A stretch of 64,000 bases of DNA from Lineus longissimus (GCF_910592395.1 NC_088320.1:14818501-14882500); one strand, 5' to 3'. Counted from the first letter of the stretch, positions 1 to 9,755 are shown. Translations and numbers: made by a program. Notes: a model not told the origin generated them from the letters alone.

Positions 1-173
1 TTAAATGTCGTCTTATCCTTTTTTATCGTCTTAAATTCCTTAGATCTTCTACCCAGTTCTCTAGACCATGCTAATTGTTTCTCTGATCGAGGTTTCTTAG
101 ACACTGAAACTTTAGTCGGACTTTGTCCTGAGAGCATATCTTGAGTAGTATCAGTTACAGTTTCAAGTTCCAT
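1..173 (-). CDS. Polinton single-pass membrane protein, N-terminal part (runs off window)
   Basis: Start codon is the CAT at 171-173 on the plus strand; the reading frame is open to base 1. It is the counterpart of the 158-aa gene at 42907-43383 (same first ten residues, same lysine/arginine-rich stretch). The difference is a 10-residue in-frame insertion encoded by 114-143, a copy of the 30-bp twin-hairpin repeat absent from the other copy. Function unknown. The acidic region and transmembrane segment seen in the other copy lie outside the window. Confidence 0.75.
   Translation of the reverse strand, partial: MELETVTDTTQDMLSGQSPTKVSVSKKPRSEKQLAWSRELGRRSKEFKTIKKDKTTF
114..143. repeat. 30-bp twin-hairpin repeat, copy absent from the other Polinton
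   Basis: Contains GGACTTTGTCC followed by GAGCATATCTT. The homologous site at about 42936 in the complete element has none of these 30 bases. The inserted block ends in ACT, repeating the ACT just before it, so a 3-bp target duplication is possible. The insertion adds ten codons and keeps the frame. Confidence 0.85.
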
Positions 174-222
174 TTATCTTGGCCGAATTTAATTCGAACT
201 ATGTTCTCATAACCAGGTTAAT

Positions 223-1074
223 TTAGTCTTCTTTATCATCACTACCTGTGATATCTAGACTTTCATCTATTGATTTGTCACATTCAGAGACAGTCATATT
301 TGGTGTATTCATATTTGATGCAGTCATACTCGATGTATTCATAGATGATTCCTCATGACAATGACCTAAAGTAATAAGTGTTGTTGAGGCAAGTGCAGTT
401 AATGGTCCCATTCTCAAACTCAACCATCCAAGCCATTTATCCAATTCGTTAGTTATCAAATAATCATTTCTAAGATCATGGTAAAGATTATCTTCATCAT
501 CTATTGGTAATAACCACCTTGATAATTTAGTGTAAGCTTTAATTACTGTCTTACCCAAAGAATCATTAAGTCTGGCAGCCATCTTTGTTTCATACATTCT
601 ATGGTGTTTTAAGATTTCTTTTTCAGTCATATTATCTAAGTCATTAAAAGTTATTTGTTTATTAAGGAAATCCTTGCTTTTACCAGTTGCAACTAGAATC
701 TCTAAGTCTTGTTTGGCTTTAAGGCCACTATCAGTCAAATAGTTCAAATTTTGTTGATTGCTAGTCGGACTTTGTCCTGAGAGCGTAGCTCGAGTTGATC
801 CTAGTTGGCAACTAGAATTGACTATTCCTTGACTGGGATTAACTATTCCTTGACTAGGATTAACAAAATTTGAACTATTCAACTGCTTGTTTGAAACTTG
901 TTGATTTGTAGAGCAGTTCTGTTGAAAGTTAGTTCTGTTTTGTTGGTAACTACCAGTGTTCTGTTGGTTAGAAGCCCCAACTCGAGCTAAGCTCTCAGGA
1001 CTCATAACACCAATCTGTTTCATCTGTTGTTCAATCACTGCAGATGTCTGACTATTCATTTGCTGATTATTCAT
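223..1074 (-). CDS. Polinton hypothetical protein, Gln/Asn-rich N-terminus (283 aa)
   Basis: I do not recognise a family. The first about 110 residues are rich in Gln, Asn and Ser, with a tandem SQGIVNP repeat; residues about 115-220 are charged and probably helical. A hydrophobic, possibly membrane-inserting stretch follows (PLTALASTTLITLG), then a Met/Asn/Ser-Thr-rich tail. Two twin-hairpin repeat copies lie inside the gene (763-795 complete; 981-1002 a decayed half). The homologue at 42006-42674 has a premature stop just before the hydrophobic stretch, so this 283-aa form is probably the ancestral length. It sits 51 bp from the next gene, in the same direction. Confidence 0.7.
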   Translation of the reverse strand: MNNQQMNSQTSAVIEQQMKQIGVMSPESLARVGASNQQNTGSYQQNRTNFQQNCSTNQQVSNKQLNSSNFVNPSQGIVNPSQGIVNSSCQLGSTRATLSGQSPTSNQQNLNYLTDSGLKAKQDLEILVATGKSKDFLNKQITFNDLDNMTEKEILKHHRMYETKMAARLNDSLGKTVIKAYTKLSRWLLPIDDEDNLYHDLRNDYLITNELDKWLGWLSLRMGPLTALASTTLITLGHCHEESSMNTSSMTASNMNTPNMTVSECDKSIDESLDITGSDDKED

Positions 1075-1204
1075 TTAAAATTATGGAAAAATGACTGTTA
1101 AATGAAAAATGCTGTTTTCACAACTTTATTGCATCTTAACACTAGCTCGAGCTGTGCTCTCAGGACGAAGTCCGGCTCGAGCTGTGCTCTCAGGACGAAG
1201 TCCG
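763..1204. repeat. Twin-hairpin repeats in left Polinton: 763-795, 981-1002, 1145-1204
   Basis: 763-795 is a full copy in the Gln/Asn-rich gene. 981-1002 is a half copy (the GAGC...GCTC hairpin with a decayed first hairpin). 1145-1204 is two exact tandem 30-bp units that encode the C-terminus of the zinc-ribbon protein. Confidence 0.85.
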
Positions 1205-2358
1205 GCTGGTGTAAACTTAATATTACTGATGCAGTTAATGTCTCGACCTGCACTGGCACTCAGTAAAACGTCAAACTGCTTGTCAATATCCTGGTCATAT
1301 TCCTTCTCAACCTTGTAATTCTGGAAGAAAATACTTTGAGTGAAATCATACCATAATATATCCAAATCATTTACTCGCTCCTTGTTGGTTAAAAAAGGTG
1401 TAAATATTACATAATCAATTTTCAGCGTTTTAAAGGCTTGGTGTAAAAATACCTTGTAGTTAATGGTGACCTTCACACCACAGTATAGCAGAAATCTAAG
1501 GAAAGCATAGTACACTAGTCTAAGGTCAGTGATATTCTCATCGGTTAATTGCGGTTTACCAATTGCCCTGTTAATAAATTCAATGGCAAGAAACCAATCA
1601 TATTCCCCACAGTGAAATTTAAAAAGCATGGCTTCACCATGTAACCCTTGGTTACAAAACTTAGAGGGGAGAGTGTTAATACCCATTTTTAGGGCTGACT
1701 GAAGAGTACTTTCATATCTCTGCTTACTAAGACATTTTCTGTGACTTGAAAAGTAGCAATGTAAATACCCTTCCACAAAGTCCTTTAAATACTTAACTGC
1801 CGATTCGGACAGCCGACTCCATCCAAGTTTCCTTAGAATACTGTCAAAGTAACGTGTCTTGTTGTCAATATTGATCTCAAGAGTTTTAAAATCATCGTCG
1901 TAAGTAGTCGAATTGCAATTGGTGCAGAATTGATACTTCACAGTTTTAGCTGCGTACCTTGCTGAATTCAAGTTTTTTTGATACTCAAAAAGTGTCCACC
2001 TTTTACAATTACGGCAGAATTGAGCATTAGTGTTGGTACTGACGTCATATTCTTTCATTCTTGGCAGGACTACTTTGTGTGTCTCAGTCGAGCAGAGCTC
2101 TCGGGACTTTGTCCTAGTCAGACTTCGTCCTGAGAGCATAGCTCGAGTAGGCTTATCAAATTTCCCACTGTCATAATTCTTGCTGACATTTTCTTCACTA
2201 AAATTTCTAGTCGGACGCAGTCCTGAGAGCATAGCTCGATCCATAACCCTAGGACGAATGTATCCTTTAAGATTCTCATTGTTCCACTCGAGCTCTGCTC
2301 TCAGGACGAAGTCCGGCTCACTAGAATAATAGTCTTTTAATGAGATGTATTTATTCAT
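1126..2358 (-). CDS. Polinton zinc-ribbon protein (410 aa), repeat-laden termini
   Basis: The core contains a CxxC...CxxC zinc-ribbon-like pair (CRNC and CTNC about 34 residues apart), followed by a long helical region without a motif I can name. The first about 100 residues and the last about 25 consist largely of peptides encoded by the 30-bp twin-hairpin repeat (LSGRSPTR-type and GLRPESTARA-type). The homologue at 40755-41954 has the same core but a different number and arrangement of repeat peptides: two C-terminal units here, three there. The core is thus conserved while the ends expand and contract. Role unknown; it is not convincingly the adenain-like protease expected in Polintons. 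Confidence 0.75.
   Translation of the reverse strand: MNKYISLKDYYSSEPDFVLRAELEWNNENLKGYIRPRVMDRAMLSGLRPTRNFSEENVSKNYDSGKFDKPTRAMLSGRSLTRTKSRELCSTETHKVVLPRMKEYDVSTNTNAQFCRNCKRWTLFEYQKNLNSARYAAKTVKYQFCTNCNSTTYDDDFKTLEINIDNKTRYFDSILRKLGWSRLSESAVKYLKDFVEGYLHCYFSSHRKCLSKQRYESTLQSALKMGINTLPSKFCNQGLHGEAMLFKFHCGEYDWFLAIEFINRAIGKPQLTDENITDLRLVYYAFLRFLLYCGVKVTINYKVFLHQAFKTLKIDYVIFTPFLTNKERVNDLDILWYDFTQSIFFQNYKVEKEYDQDIDKQFDVLLSASAGRDINCISNIKFTPAGLRPESTARAGLRPESTARASVKMQ
2087..2316. repeat. Twin-hairpin repeats in left Polinton: 2087-2148, 2209-2239, 2286-2316
   Basis: 2087-2148 holds two copies in opposite orientation side by side. 2209-2239 has a disrupted first hairpin (GGACGCAGTCC). 2286-2316 reads GGACGAAGTCC. 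All lie in the N-terminal coding part of the zinc-ribbon gene and are read in more than one frame. Confidence 0.85.
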
Positions 2359-2406
2359 ATTTACATAATAATTATTTTTTTAAACATTGTTTTGATAGAA
2401 GGTCAC

Positions 2407-4020
2407 CTAAGACCTTTTACGTGATTTTACTGTTTTACGTGATTTTAAGGCTTTAACACCCCCAATTAAACCATAAATTATGGAACTAACAATAGCAATA
2501 ACTGCTATGATCAGATGTTCAGCTAGAAAGCCAACAACTGCACCAATTGTTTTCAGGAGAAATGATACGATAGAACCGATGATTCCCGGTAAAGCCGCAG
2601 CTGATTTCTTGGCTAGTTCTTTTAGCCATTCAGCAAACTTCTTGAGACCTTCTTTTACTTTATCTGGTATTGATGGTTTTGGTCCTGGTTCTGGTGTAGG
2701 TCCTGGAGTTGGGTCTGGTCCTGGAGTTGGGTCTGGTCCTGGAGTTGGTTTTACAGATTTAGTGGCACCACTTAAAGCACTACTGATACTAAGACCTAGA
2801 GTTGTAAATGTCATTACAACAGCTGTTATTATGGCGCTAATGGTTACACCATATGTCTTAAAAAGTAACTTTATTCTGTCCTTCAGAGGAATAGTTGAAT
2901 CTGGTTTCTTTAGAACATCAACAATTAAACGTTTAATTCTTCTAGTTTGTGACTCCCTGTCATTGTCTAACCTCCATACCTTTGACTGTTCCTCATGCAA
3001 TTTGTCATTTAGTTCATCTATTTGCTTTTTCAACTCCCCCGTGTCTTCAGTATCTTCTTCTACAGACTTTACATAGTCTCTTGTTAAATTATGAAGTTGA
3101 TTTTCTAGTTCTTGTATTTGCATGTCCTTATCCCTCTTTACTGCAGCTAGATCATCACCAGCCTGTTTTAACCCTCTAAGTTCTCTCAAGGCATTTTCAG
3201 TAAAACCCAGTGATTTAAGTTCATCATCATTAGAATCAATTAATTTATCTATTGGTTGGTTTGAACTGTTTACCTCATTAATTACTGCCTGTGTTTCAGG
3301 GGTTACTAATGTAGGTTCCCTTACTGGTGGGTCAGGTGCAATCATACCTCTAATCATGTCAACAAATCTAGTACCAAACTTAGTCTTTAATGTGCCTTCA
3401 GCATAGAAGATTCCATTATCCTTAGTTAAAGGAATTAACTTTATCTTTTCTCCATTTTTATCAGAATATTCAAATAAATTTTTGTTTCCTCGTTTATCTT
3501 TTATCAAATCAAATTCAGAATTTCTCGGATTGTAATAAAGTTTGTTTCCATTGTAACTAATGTGTGGTGAAAGATTACTCAATTTTTTCTTGTCATAATT
3601 CCAGATTGATCCTCCCAATGCTTTATCAAGTTTATCCTCTATTGTATCGTAACTTAACTCCTTTTCCATCAATTCAGGGACAATACCTCTTACTCTTTCT
3701 GGTGTACTGAATGAAGTTTCAGTAGTAAGATTTCCACCTCCTGTGTTGTATGTTGTGCCGTCATCTTGAAAAGTTCTATTGATTTCACCTGTATTAGGAT
3801 CTATCTCATCCATTTGGATATATTCACCTCCTGTGTTGTATGTTGTGCCGTCATCTTGAAAAGTTCTATTGGTTTCACCTGTGTTGTATCTTGCGTGAAT
3901 ATATTGATTAATTAAATCATCCTTTCTCATTTCTAGAATTTGTTCAAAAGTTCCTGATGATGATGATGATGATTGTGAATCGTAATCATCCATTTCATAA
4001 TTTTCACCTCCTTCAGCCAT
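2407..4020 (-). CDS. Polinton membrane-active/coiled-coil protein (537 aa)
   Basis: Order along the protein: acidic Ser-rich N-terminus; two copies of an about 25-residue tandem repeat containing TFQDDGTTYNTGG; a globular region; a coiled coil (residues about 290-365); a hydrophobic helix (VTISAIITAVVMTFTTLGL); a PTPGPDPTPGP repeat; then an amphipathic Lys-rich helix and two more hydrophobic helices. The IPLKDRIKLLFKTYGVTIS region and the PGIIGSIVSFLL region resemble proteins I recall from other animal Polintons, whose role is unknown. By layout it could be a virion-associated or membrane-disrupting protein, which is inference. It starts 10 bp from the next gene upstream on this strand. Confidence 0.8.
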   Translation of the reverse strand: MAEGGENYEMDDYDSQSSSSSSGTFEQILEMRKDDLINQYIHARYNTGETNRTFQDDGTTYNTGGEYIQMDEIDPNTGEINRTFQDDGTTYNTGGGNLTTETSFSTPERVRGIVPELMEKELSYDTIEDKLDKALGGSIWNYDKKKLSNLSPHISYNGNKLYYNPRNSEFDLIKDKRGNKNLFEYSDKNGEKIKLIPLTKDNGIFYAEGTLKTKFGTRFVDMIRGMIAPDPPVREPTLVTPETQAVINEVNSSNQPIDKLIDSNDDELKSLGFTENALRELRGLKQAGDDLAAVKRDKDMQIQELENQLHNLTRDYVKSVEEDTEDTGELKKQIDELNDKLHEEQSKVWRLDNDRESQTRRIKRLIVDVLKKPDSTIPLKDRIKLLFKTYGVTISAIITAVVMTFTTLGLSISSALSGATKSVKPTPGPDPTPGPDPTPGPTPEPGPKPSIPDKVKEGLKKFAEWLKELAKKSAAALPGIIGSIVSFLLKTIGAVVGFLAEHLIIAVIAIVSSIIYGLIGGVKALKSRKTVKSRKRS

Positions 4021-4030
4021 AATTACTTAT

Positions 4031-5422
4031 TTATCTAACCATAAAAACAATCAATGTACCAACAACTGAGTAAAGCATGAATTTAATTGTTTCATGAGTA
4101 TCATCCTCCTTCTCAACTTTGGTGTCAAGTTTAGTAGTAATAGGAATATTCTTTGAGGTTTCAGTTGTTTTTGGTGTATCAACATTACTCTTTGGTTTAT
4201 GACTGGTCTCGAGCTTTGCTCTCGGGACTTTGTCCGTCATTGATGTACCAACACTACTCTTAACTCTTATTTTCTTAGAACTATTTCCTTCCATCAGTGG
4301 TGGTGGTAAGGTCTTTTTGTGGTTAATGTCATTCTTACCGGGTTTAGCATTTTTTGGCGCTATTAAAATGTTATTATTGTAGTTATCCAGCTTACCAATA
4401 ACGAGTACCATATTTGATCCTATGACATACAATCCTGGTGATATTACATAATCTAGTCTTGTATGAGTGTCACTCACTGCTTTTTGATATCTTTGAATTG
4501 AAGTGGGAATATCAGGATGTTGATTAATCGAATCCTTTAATAGTTTGTTAAATTCCTTCTGTGCATCCAATTCTGTACCCGGTACTCCAATTATTGGTGT
4601 TCTGGTCAACGCCTGAGCACCCAGAATACAGTAAACATATGTTCTTATTGTATCATTTAACCTCTCTATTCCAGGATTAGAGAAACCATTTGATTTAAAT
4701 ATCATGAATTGTTGATAGGTTTGACATTCATTTTGTGTAATTACATCAAATACATTCTTGTGTCTCCTGACATGATCTTTGATGAAAATATCTGGATATT
4801 TGAAATTAGCCATTCCAGCATCCCAGTCTTTACTGAACATCGGTGGCATTCTATTTTCATGAACTTGCATGAGGAAGAAATTGATTTTAGAATCATTGAT
4901 GTAATATCCGGGATCAGTTATGTTCGGGTTGTAATCCGGTACATTCCATGACCTCCAACCACCGTTATTTTCAAACACCGAGAAATCGTACTCGTCTTTT
5001 AAACCAAATTCACTCAATAACCCTCCTAGTTTCCTACGGTTAATGTTATTGTTTGTCTCATTAAAATCACTTTCACCTGGAATTGGTATCTCTAGATTCT
5101 TCATGATCTTCAATATTTGATAGTAAACATGAAACCTGTAAATTGACCTTAACAATGGGTCACTGTGATTCAAGTGATCGTCTATTGAAATACCACAACC
5201 TGTTGTAGCAAACCAAACAGCCATGTTAAATTGGTTCTGGTAAAACGATAATGGATTCTTTTCCAGTAGCAGACAGTCTTTCTTATTTTTCAGGCTCAAA
5301 AACCCAGGTGTTATCTTAGTTTCTTGTAGTCTGAAGAAGTTATTAGTATTAACAGTTACTTCTAAATTAAAGTAGTCATAGGTGAATTTACTTTTATGTT
5401 GATTTGCTATTGGATAATACAT
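4031..5422 (-). CDS. Polinton conserved hypothetical protein with C-terminal membrane anchor (463 aa)
   Basis: Near-identical to the protein at 37692-39083. The region IERLNDTIRTYVYCILGAQA matches a pattern I recall from hypothetical proteins of other animal Polintons; no biochemical role is known to me. The C-terminus has a low-complexity Lys/Thr-rich linker containing one twin-hairpin repeat copy (4207-4236), then a single membrane helix (MLYSVVGTLIVFMV) with a basic end. It is the gene nearest the terminal repeat. Confidence 0.8.
   Translation of the reverse strand: MYYPIANQHKSKFTYDYFNLEVTVNTNNFFRLQETKITPGFLSLKNKKDCLLLEKNPLSFYQNQFNMAVWFATTGCGISIDDHLNHSDPLLRSIYRFHVYYQILKIMKNLEIPIPGESDFNETNNNINRRKLGGLLSEFGLKDEYDFSVFENNGGWRSWNVPDYNPNITDPGYYINDSKINFFLMQVHENRMPPMFSKDWDAGMANFKYPDIFIKDHVRRHKNVFDVITQNECQTYQQFMIFKSNGFSNPGIERLNDTIRTYVYCILGAQALTRTPIIGVPGTELDAQKEFNKLLKDSINQHPDIPTSIQRYQKAVSDTHTRLDYVISPGLYVIGSNMVLVIGKLDNYNNNILIAPKNAKPGKNDINHKKTLPPPLMEGNSSKKIRVKSSVGTSMTDKVPRAKLETSHKPKSNVDTPKTTETSKNIPITTKLDTKVEKEDDTHETIKFMLYSVVGTLIVFMVR
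4207..4236. repeat. Twin-hairpin repeat in the 463-aa protein gene
   Basis: GAGCTTTGCTC and GGACTTTGTCC; shared with the other Polinton at 38878-38907, so it pre-dates their split. It lies in the low-complexity linker before the membrane anchor. Confidence 0.85.
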
Positions 5423-5499
5423 TTAATTTACTTGAATTTTTTCCTTGAATTTTGGTTAATGAAGACAGTAAAAAGGCCATTTATTTTAATGGAATAACC

Positions 5500-5685
5500 C
5501 ATTGAACTCTAGTATTCCCTCACCATTTCACTGCAACGCTTCACTGAAGAATGATAGAATATATGTATTGTGGTGTCTGGTTCTTAGGGGTTTCTAAGCT
5601 AATTTGAGACAAAAAGGCCTGTAAGGGCTTTTGTTAAAATAGCTTAGAATTACCTAGATTCCTACCACCACAATACATATATTCT
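5500..5685. repeat. Polinton terminal repeat, including 130-bp terminal palindrome
   Basis: Matches the ends of the complete element at 36905-37100 and 55370-55566. The outer 130 bp (5556-5685) is itself an imperfect palindrome: it begins AGAATATATGTATTGTGGTG and ends with its reverse complement. The centre (AAAGGCCTGTAAGGGCTTTT) is also palindromic, so one strand can fold into a long hairpin. Homology to the other copy stops near 5500 because of the deletion described for this element. Confidence 0.85.
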
Positions 5686-6348
5686 AATACGCATCTAAAA
5701 ATGATTATAATCTCTTGTCCCTACCCTGCAGAAAACCTCATGGATGGGCAGGGTCCTTCTTTACAAGTATCATCAATGAACGCATTTCTGGTAATGCCCA
5801 AAATAATGAAGGATTATTGAATATCTACTGTATCAGCTATTGTTTATCACATGATAAGTTGATAACTGTAGCATCATGCTTGGTACATTTGGAACCTTGT
5901 TAATCTTGCCATGTAATGTTTAGCCCTTATGTCACAGGAAAGGATATCCTGCATAGTGGGGCAAGTTTGCATGATGCAAGTTTAGATTTCAAAAGATACA
6001 TTTAGTGTCCAATTCTTAACCATGATCCGTCAGAACAATACAGGGCTGAACGCATTTTCCAGGACGACTTTCTACTCCCAGCCCAGTCTTACGTAAGTAG
6101 ATCCAGAGTATAATAATCATGATGTTCGCCATGCACCTGCCAACTGAACATACTCATTGGCAATGCAACTACGCAACCTTTCTCCTCCATATTAATGGTA
6201 TTGAAATAATGGCCAGCCAAGGTGCTCCAAACGCCACGCTTATCATATATTACATCATATGAGGATGTATAAAGCCTAGCTTTGAACTAACTCGTCATTC
6301 AAGCGGTCAGAAAGACTTCTATTGGTCTCCTTCGTTTAATTCCACACC
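5686..6348 (+). promoter_or_regulatory. Upstream region of NPC2-like gene A, with TATA box at 6268-6274
   Basis: No gene is seen in this stretch. It is collinear with 15893-16544 and 31165-31830. TATAAAG at 6268-6274 lies about 80 bp before the start codon, and TCATTC at 6296-6301, about 25-30 bp downstream, could be an initiator. The same TATAAAG is kept at 16464-16470 and 31750-31756. Unit D has lost the corresponding stretch. Confidence 0.6.
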
Positions 6349-9300
6349 ATGAAAGCGCTAATCCCCGTTCTCCTTGCCCTCGTGGCGTTTGATTCCGGCA
6401 TGTCAACGCCATTCATGGACTGCGGTGAGTAAAAATCCTTCACACTTATTTTGAGGGTTGACCATAGGAGCCGACATTATTGCTAGAAGTTGAAATCATG
6501 AAGCAATAAAAGCTCCTTCAAAGTGAAGTGAATGCACATTTAAGATGTGGGAGGCTGGTCGCTGGAAGATAAAGAACAGTCTCCGACCCATGAAATTAGC
6601 AATCTCTTCATTTTAAATGAGTTCTATCTGCTTTAGGGTTTCAAGTTCAAGCAAGAACACGTGGTGCTTACGGTCAACCCATAAGGAAGAACACGTTTGT
6701 TTAATAGGCAAAGACATACTGGGTGAATTTTGCTGCAATTTTTACAAGTCCGAAAGCTAAAACATGAAATAAAGTGAAGAATGTTGCTTGCTTACTTATA
6801 TCAAAGATGTATTTGGGGTCGGTAACAAATATTGAATAAATGAAACAGTCTTTCATGTCCATAAATCTTCCCAAAATGAGAAACAAAAGCATTTTTTGCT
6901 AGCAAGGAAGCCAACCAGCTGATTGTTCTCTGCCGAAAACCTTATCAATGCGTGAATAAGGGTCATTGCTAGGGCAAACTTTTCCAATGGGCCTAAGGGT
7001 TGACCATAGGCACCACCATTTTGGCTAGAACTTGAAATCTAAAAGCAATTTCAAGGGTGGGAGTCGGTTGTTTGCTTTCAAGAGAACAGCCTCTGAGGTT
7101 TTGAATCGGCATTCACTTCATTTTGAAGGAGTTGTAATTGTTTCTAACCTTTAATGGTGGTGCGTATGGCCAATCCATACTCATGAGGATTTGAAAGGAA
7201 CGAGTTTGGAATCCTCTGTGCACCTGTGTGACTGTCCGCTATGGTTACAGTATGCACTTAGCGGACAGTCATAACTGTACGTGTCCACGTGTAACCAAAG
7301 CGCCGCTATGGTTACAGTATGCACTTAGCGGACAGTCATAACTGTACGTGTCCACGTGTAACCAAAGCGGACAGTATGTCTCCTATCACTGCATTTTAAG
7401 TCACTTTATGAAACACTTCCTGTGATATGAATATAATGTCATTTCACCAAGCTGTTCATATCTGTTTCTTGCCATGTTGGCTGTTAATTCCTGGAACTAG
7501 CATACACATGTGTAGGCCTATGCCCATGTCTGTACATAGGCCTTCAGTGCAAGGTTGTAACCATAGCGGACAGTCTGCCGTATATTTTTGCATTTTAAGT
7601 CACTTTATAGAACACTTTAAGCCACATCTTACTATTCTGGTGTACATGCTACACAACACTGTCAGCCCGTGCAATAATCTCCACAACTTAAGCAATTATG
7701 GAAAAAATAAGCGCAAAAAGTGCCAATAATTCGGCATACAATTACAAAAACACGGATTTTGTCGTCTCCCTACTTTTTATCTCCCTTTTTGATTATGATA
7801 TAGGCCTACTCTGAGGACGCCATTAAGCCGGTTTTGATGCGTCTGTTTTGCATAGGCCTGTTACACCTAGCTTTTGTACAGGCGCCATGGTGTCTGCCAG
7901 TATATTTCTAATACTCTAGGTGTGATGTAGAGTGATGATTTATAGCTTGATTGCAGTATATTGCGATTCTTTAACCCATACACGTAATCAATTTGGATAA
8001 CGTTGCGTAGGAATTATTGCAATAACGTAACATCTTCCTGAAATCAATTGACATTAACAAAAACCTTCCCTTGTTTATTTTCAGGGTCAAAGGCTGGTAA
8101 GGTTGAATCAGTAGACATCGCAACACCCGGTGGCCGCCAAGGGTTTCTTGTGCGAGGAAAAAAAGCAACTCTAACGGTTGTGTTCACTTCGTGTAAGTAT
8201 AGTAGAAACGCCATCATCAAGAAATTCACCGGCTATTTGCCTCGACTGCGATGGGTGGTTTCTTGGCACCACCCTTTTTATGCATTGGTGCTATTCGCGA
8301 TGACGTCGCGATTTTTTGGTAGAATCTTTAAAAATAGGTGTTGATATTGATTTGAGCAAGACTGTACATGCGTTTATATCGAATTGTGTCACGCAATGAT
8401 GATGGCTACGATGGACCTTAAAACGAATGTTGCCAGTTTCAACTTGTCGCATGTTCTACAGCGGTTTTATTGTTTTTAATATTCATTTCCAGACAGCCAG
8501 AGCAAGACTGCTACTGGAATAATGAAGGGAGATGTGGTCGTCTGGGTACCTTTCAAGCTTCCTAATAAGGACGCATGCACACAAGGAGTTACATGTCCAA
8601 TGTCGAAAGGAGCAAGATACACCTTTAAGACATCCTTTGACATACTTCAGGAGTATCCAGCTGTAAGTTTTTAAGCATCTGACAAAAACATCAGGGCATA
8701 GCGACATAAAGTATATCTGAATCATTTTCAAATAAATTCAAAGTTCTAAAAAAGCATACTAAACCACTATCATTTGTCTGCACACAGCTTGCATGGCAGT
8801 TTTGAAATTATTTTATGTACATTCACGAATTAGTATTGAAAACTTGTATCCCAAAATGAAGTTACCTAAATTGAAAAATGTAAATTGTAATTGAAAAAGG
8901 TAAATTGTAGCATGACGGTCGATATCACGAGGGTGCAGATTAACAGTTATGAAAAGGGACACGTTGTGGAACGGATGACTTTTTGGAAGTAGGGTCGCCA
9001 CCTCCTTGGGGTCTGATGGACCAGCGAATCGATGCTGGCCAATGACAATCGAGGTGGCTGATCACATGCAATCCAACTAGTCGGCCCTTTTAACAGCGTG
9101 TCCCTCCATCCAACACCAGAGGCGACTCAACAAATGTGGACTCCTTGTATCACCTATATGGTATGTGCAGCAGAGTTTTCAAAGAGATAACAGACTTCGA
9201 TTTAATCTTCTCCGATCATTCACTTGATCCAATCAACGGTGGTCTCTACTCTCGTTAGTCCCCACATTCAAGAGCTAGTCCAGCACCCATCAGTGTAAGC

Positions 9301-9755
9301 CTTGTCCAACTCCGAAGGGCTCAACAACATCAGTATCTGTGCTGATGTGACCGGTGTCTGTTAGCAATTTCAAAGCATTACATTTTATTAATAAGACATG
9401 CTGATATCAATAAAACTGACTATCTGATGCGTTGCAATGGTCGATTTCATCGCGAAATGCGAAAATAAATTAAGCGCGAAAATATTCAGGTATATAACAA
9501 TATCTCTAATCGTTATTTGACTCGGTAGAACGATATGATTGACGCTGCTACAGTTTTGGGTTTTGCATAATTAACCCCCCCCCCCCCCACCAGCACCACA
9601 ACCACCACCACCACAACCACATATTTCTAAAGGCCGCTAAATTGATATTGATTGGATCTTTCTCGTTTCAGATTCGTTTGGTTATGCAATTGCAACTGAA
9701 GGACGACAACGACAAGGATATTGTATGCGTACAATTTCCAAGCGAAATAATGTAG
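6349..9755 (+). CDS. NPC2/ML-domain lipid-binding protein, copy A; exons 6349-6424, 8085-8192, 8493-8662, 9672-9755
   Basis: The four exons join to 145 codons plus TAG; every intron begins GT and ends AG and phases agree. Residues 1-20 are a signal peptide (MKALIPVLLALVAFDSG), so the product is secreted or lysosomal. DCGSKAGKVESV just after it is the hallmark NPC2/ML start, CTQGVTCPMSKGARYTF is the central region, and the protein ends IVCVQFPSEIM. NPC2/ML proteins are beta-sandwiches that bind sterols or other lipids. Of the three usual disulfides, the outer pair (DCG Cys with near-C-terminal Cys) and the CxxxxxC pair are present. The second pair is missing: its region reads TPGGRQGF without cysteines. 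Single-exon GPCR genes lie downstream on the other strand in every unit. Confidence 0.88.
6425..8084 (+). other. Intron 1 of NPC2-like gene A
   Basis: No gene seen. It holds a 343-bp segment (7214-7556) that is inverted in units B and D, and inside it a 67-bp tandem duplication (7236-7302 and 7303-7369) specific to this unit. The minus-strand 63-codon frame at 6701-6892 recurs in B and C, but has no recognisable family and its conservation is explained by unit duplication. Confidence 0.7.
7214..7556. repeat. Invertible segment, forward orientation (unit A)
   Basis: Runs from CTCTGTGCACCTG to GTGCAAGGTT. Units B and D carry the reverse complement between the same flanks (GGAATC on the left, GTAACC on the right); unit C has this orientation. 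Here it is 67 bp longer because of an internal tandem duplication. An 18-bp inverted repeat (ACTGTCCGCTATGGTTAC at 7230, reverse complement at 7557) is partly inside and partly outside it. Confidence 0.85.
8663..9671 (+). other. Intron 3 of NPC2-like gene A
   Basis: No gene seen. Contains a poly-C tract near 9577 followed by CCACCACAACCACC-type low complexity. Collinear with units B and C. Confidence 0.7.

Larger units (their letters stand above)
1..5685 (-). mobile_element. Polinton/Maverick element, partial (right-hand end only)
   Basis: Four complete minus-strand genes and one partial gene match, in the same order, the plus-strand genes at 37692-43383 of the complete element, followed by the same terminal repeat ending at 5685. 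The copies are very close: the 463-aa proteins differ at about three residues. The element continues beyond base 1, so its polymerase, integrase and capsid genes are not visible. Bases 5686-5691 (AATACG) are probably its target-site duplication, because unit C carries the uninterrupted AATACG site at 31171-31176. Compared with the complete copy it lacks about 550 bp between the terminal repeat and the first gene. Confidence 0.9.

Noticed and set aside
2480-3406. Long plus-strand frames opposite the 537-aa gene (also 40038-40634 minus)
   Set aside because: Antisense shadows of the coding frame; their Gly/Pro-rich sequence mirrors the PGP repeat.
6701-6892. 63-codon minus-strand frame in intron 1, conserved in B and C
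   Set aside because: Intronic, no domain, conservation explained by recent duplication.
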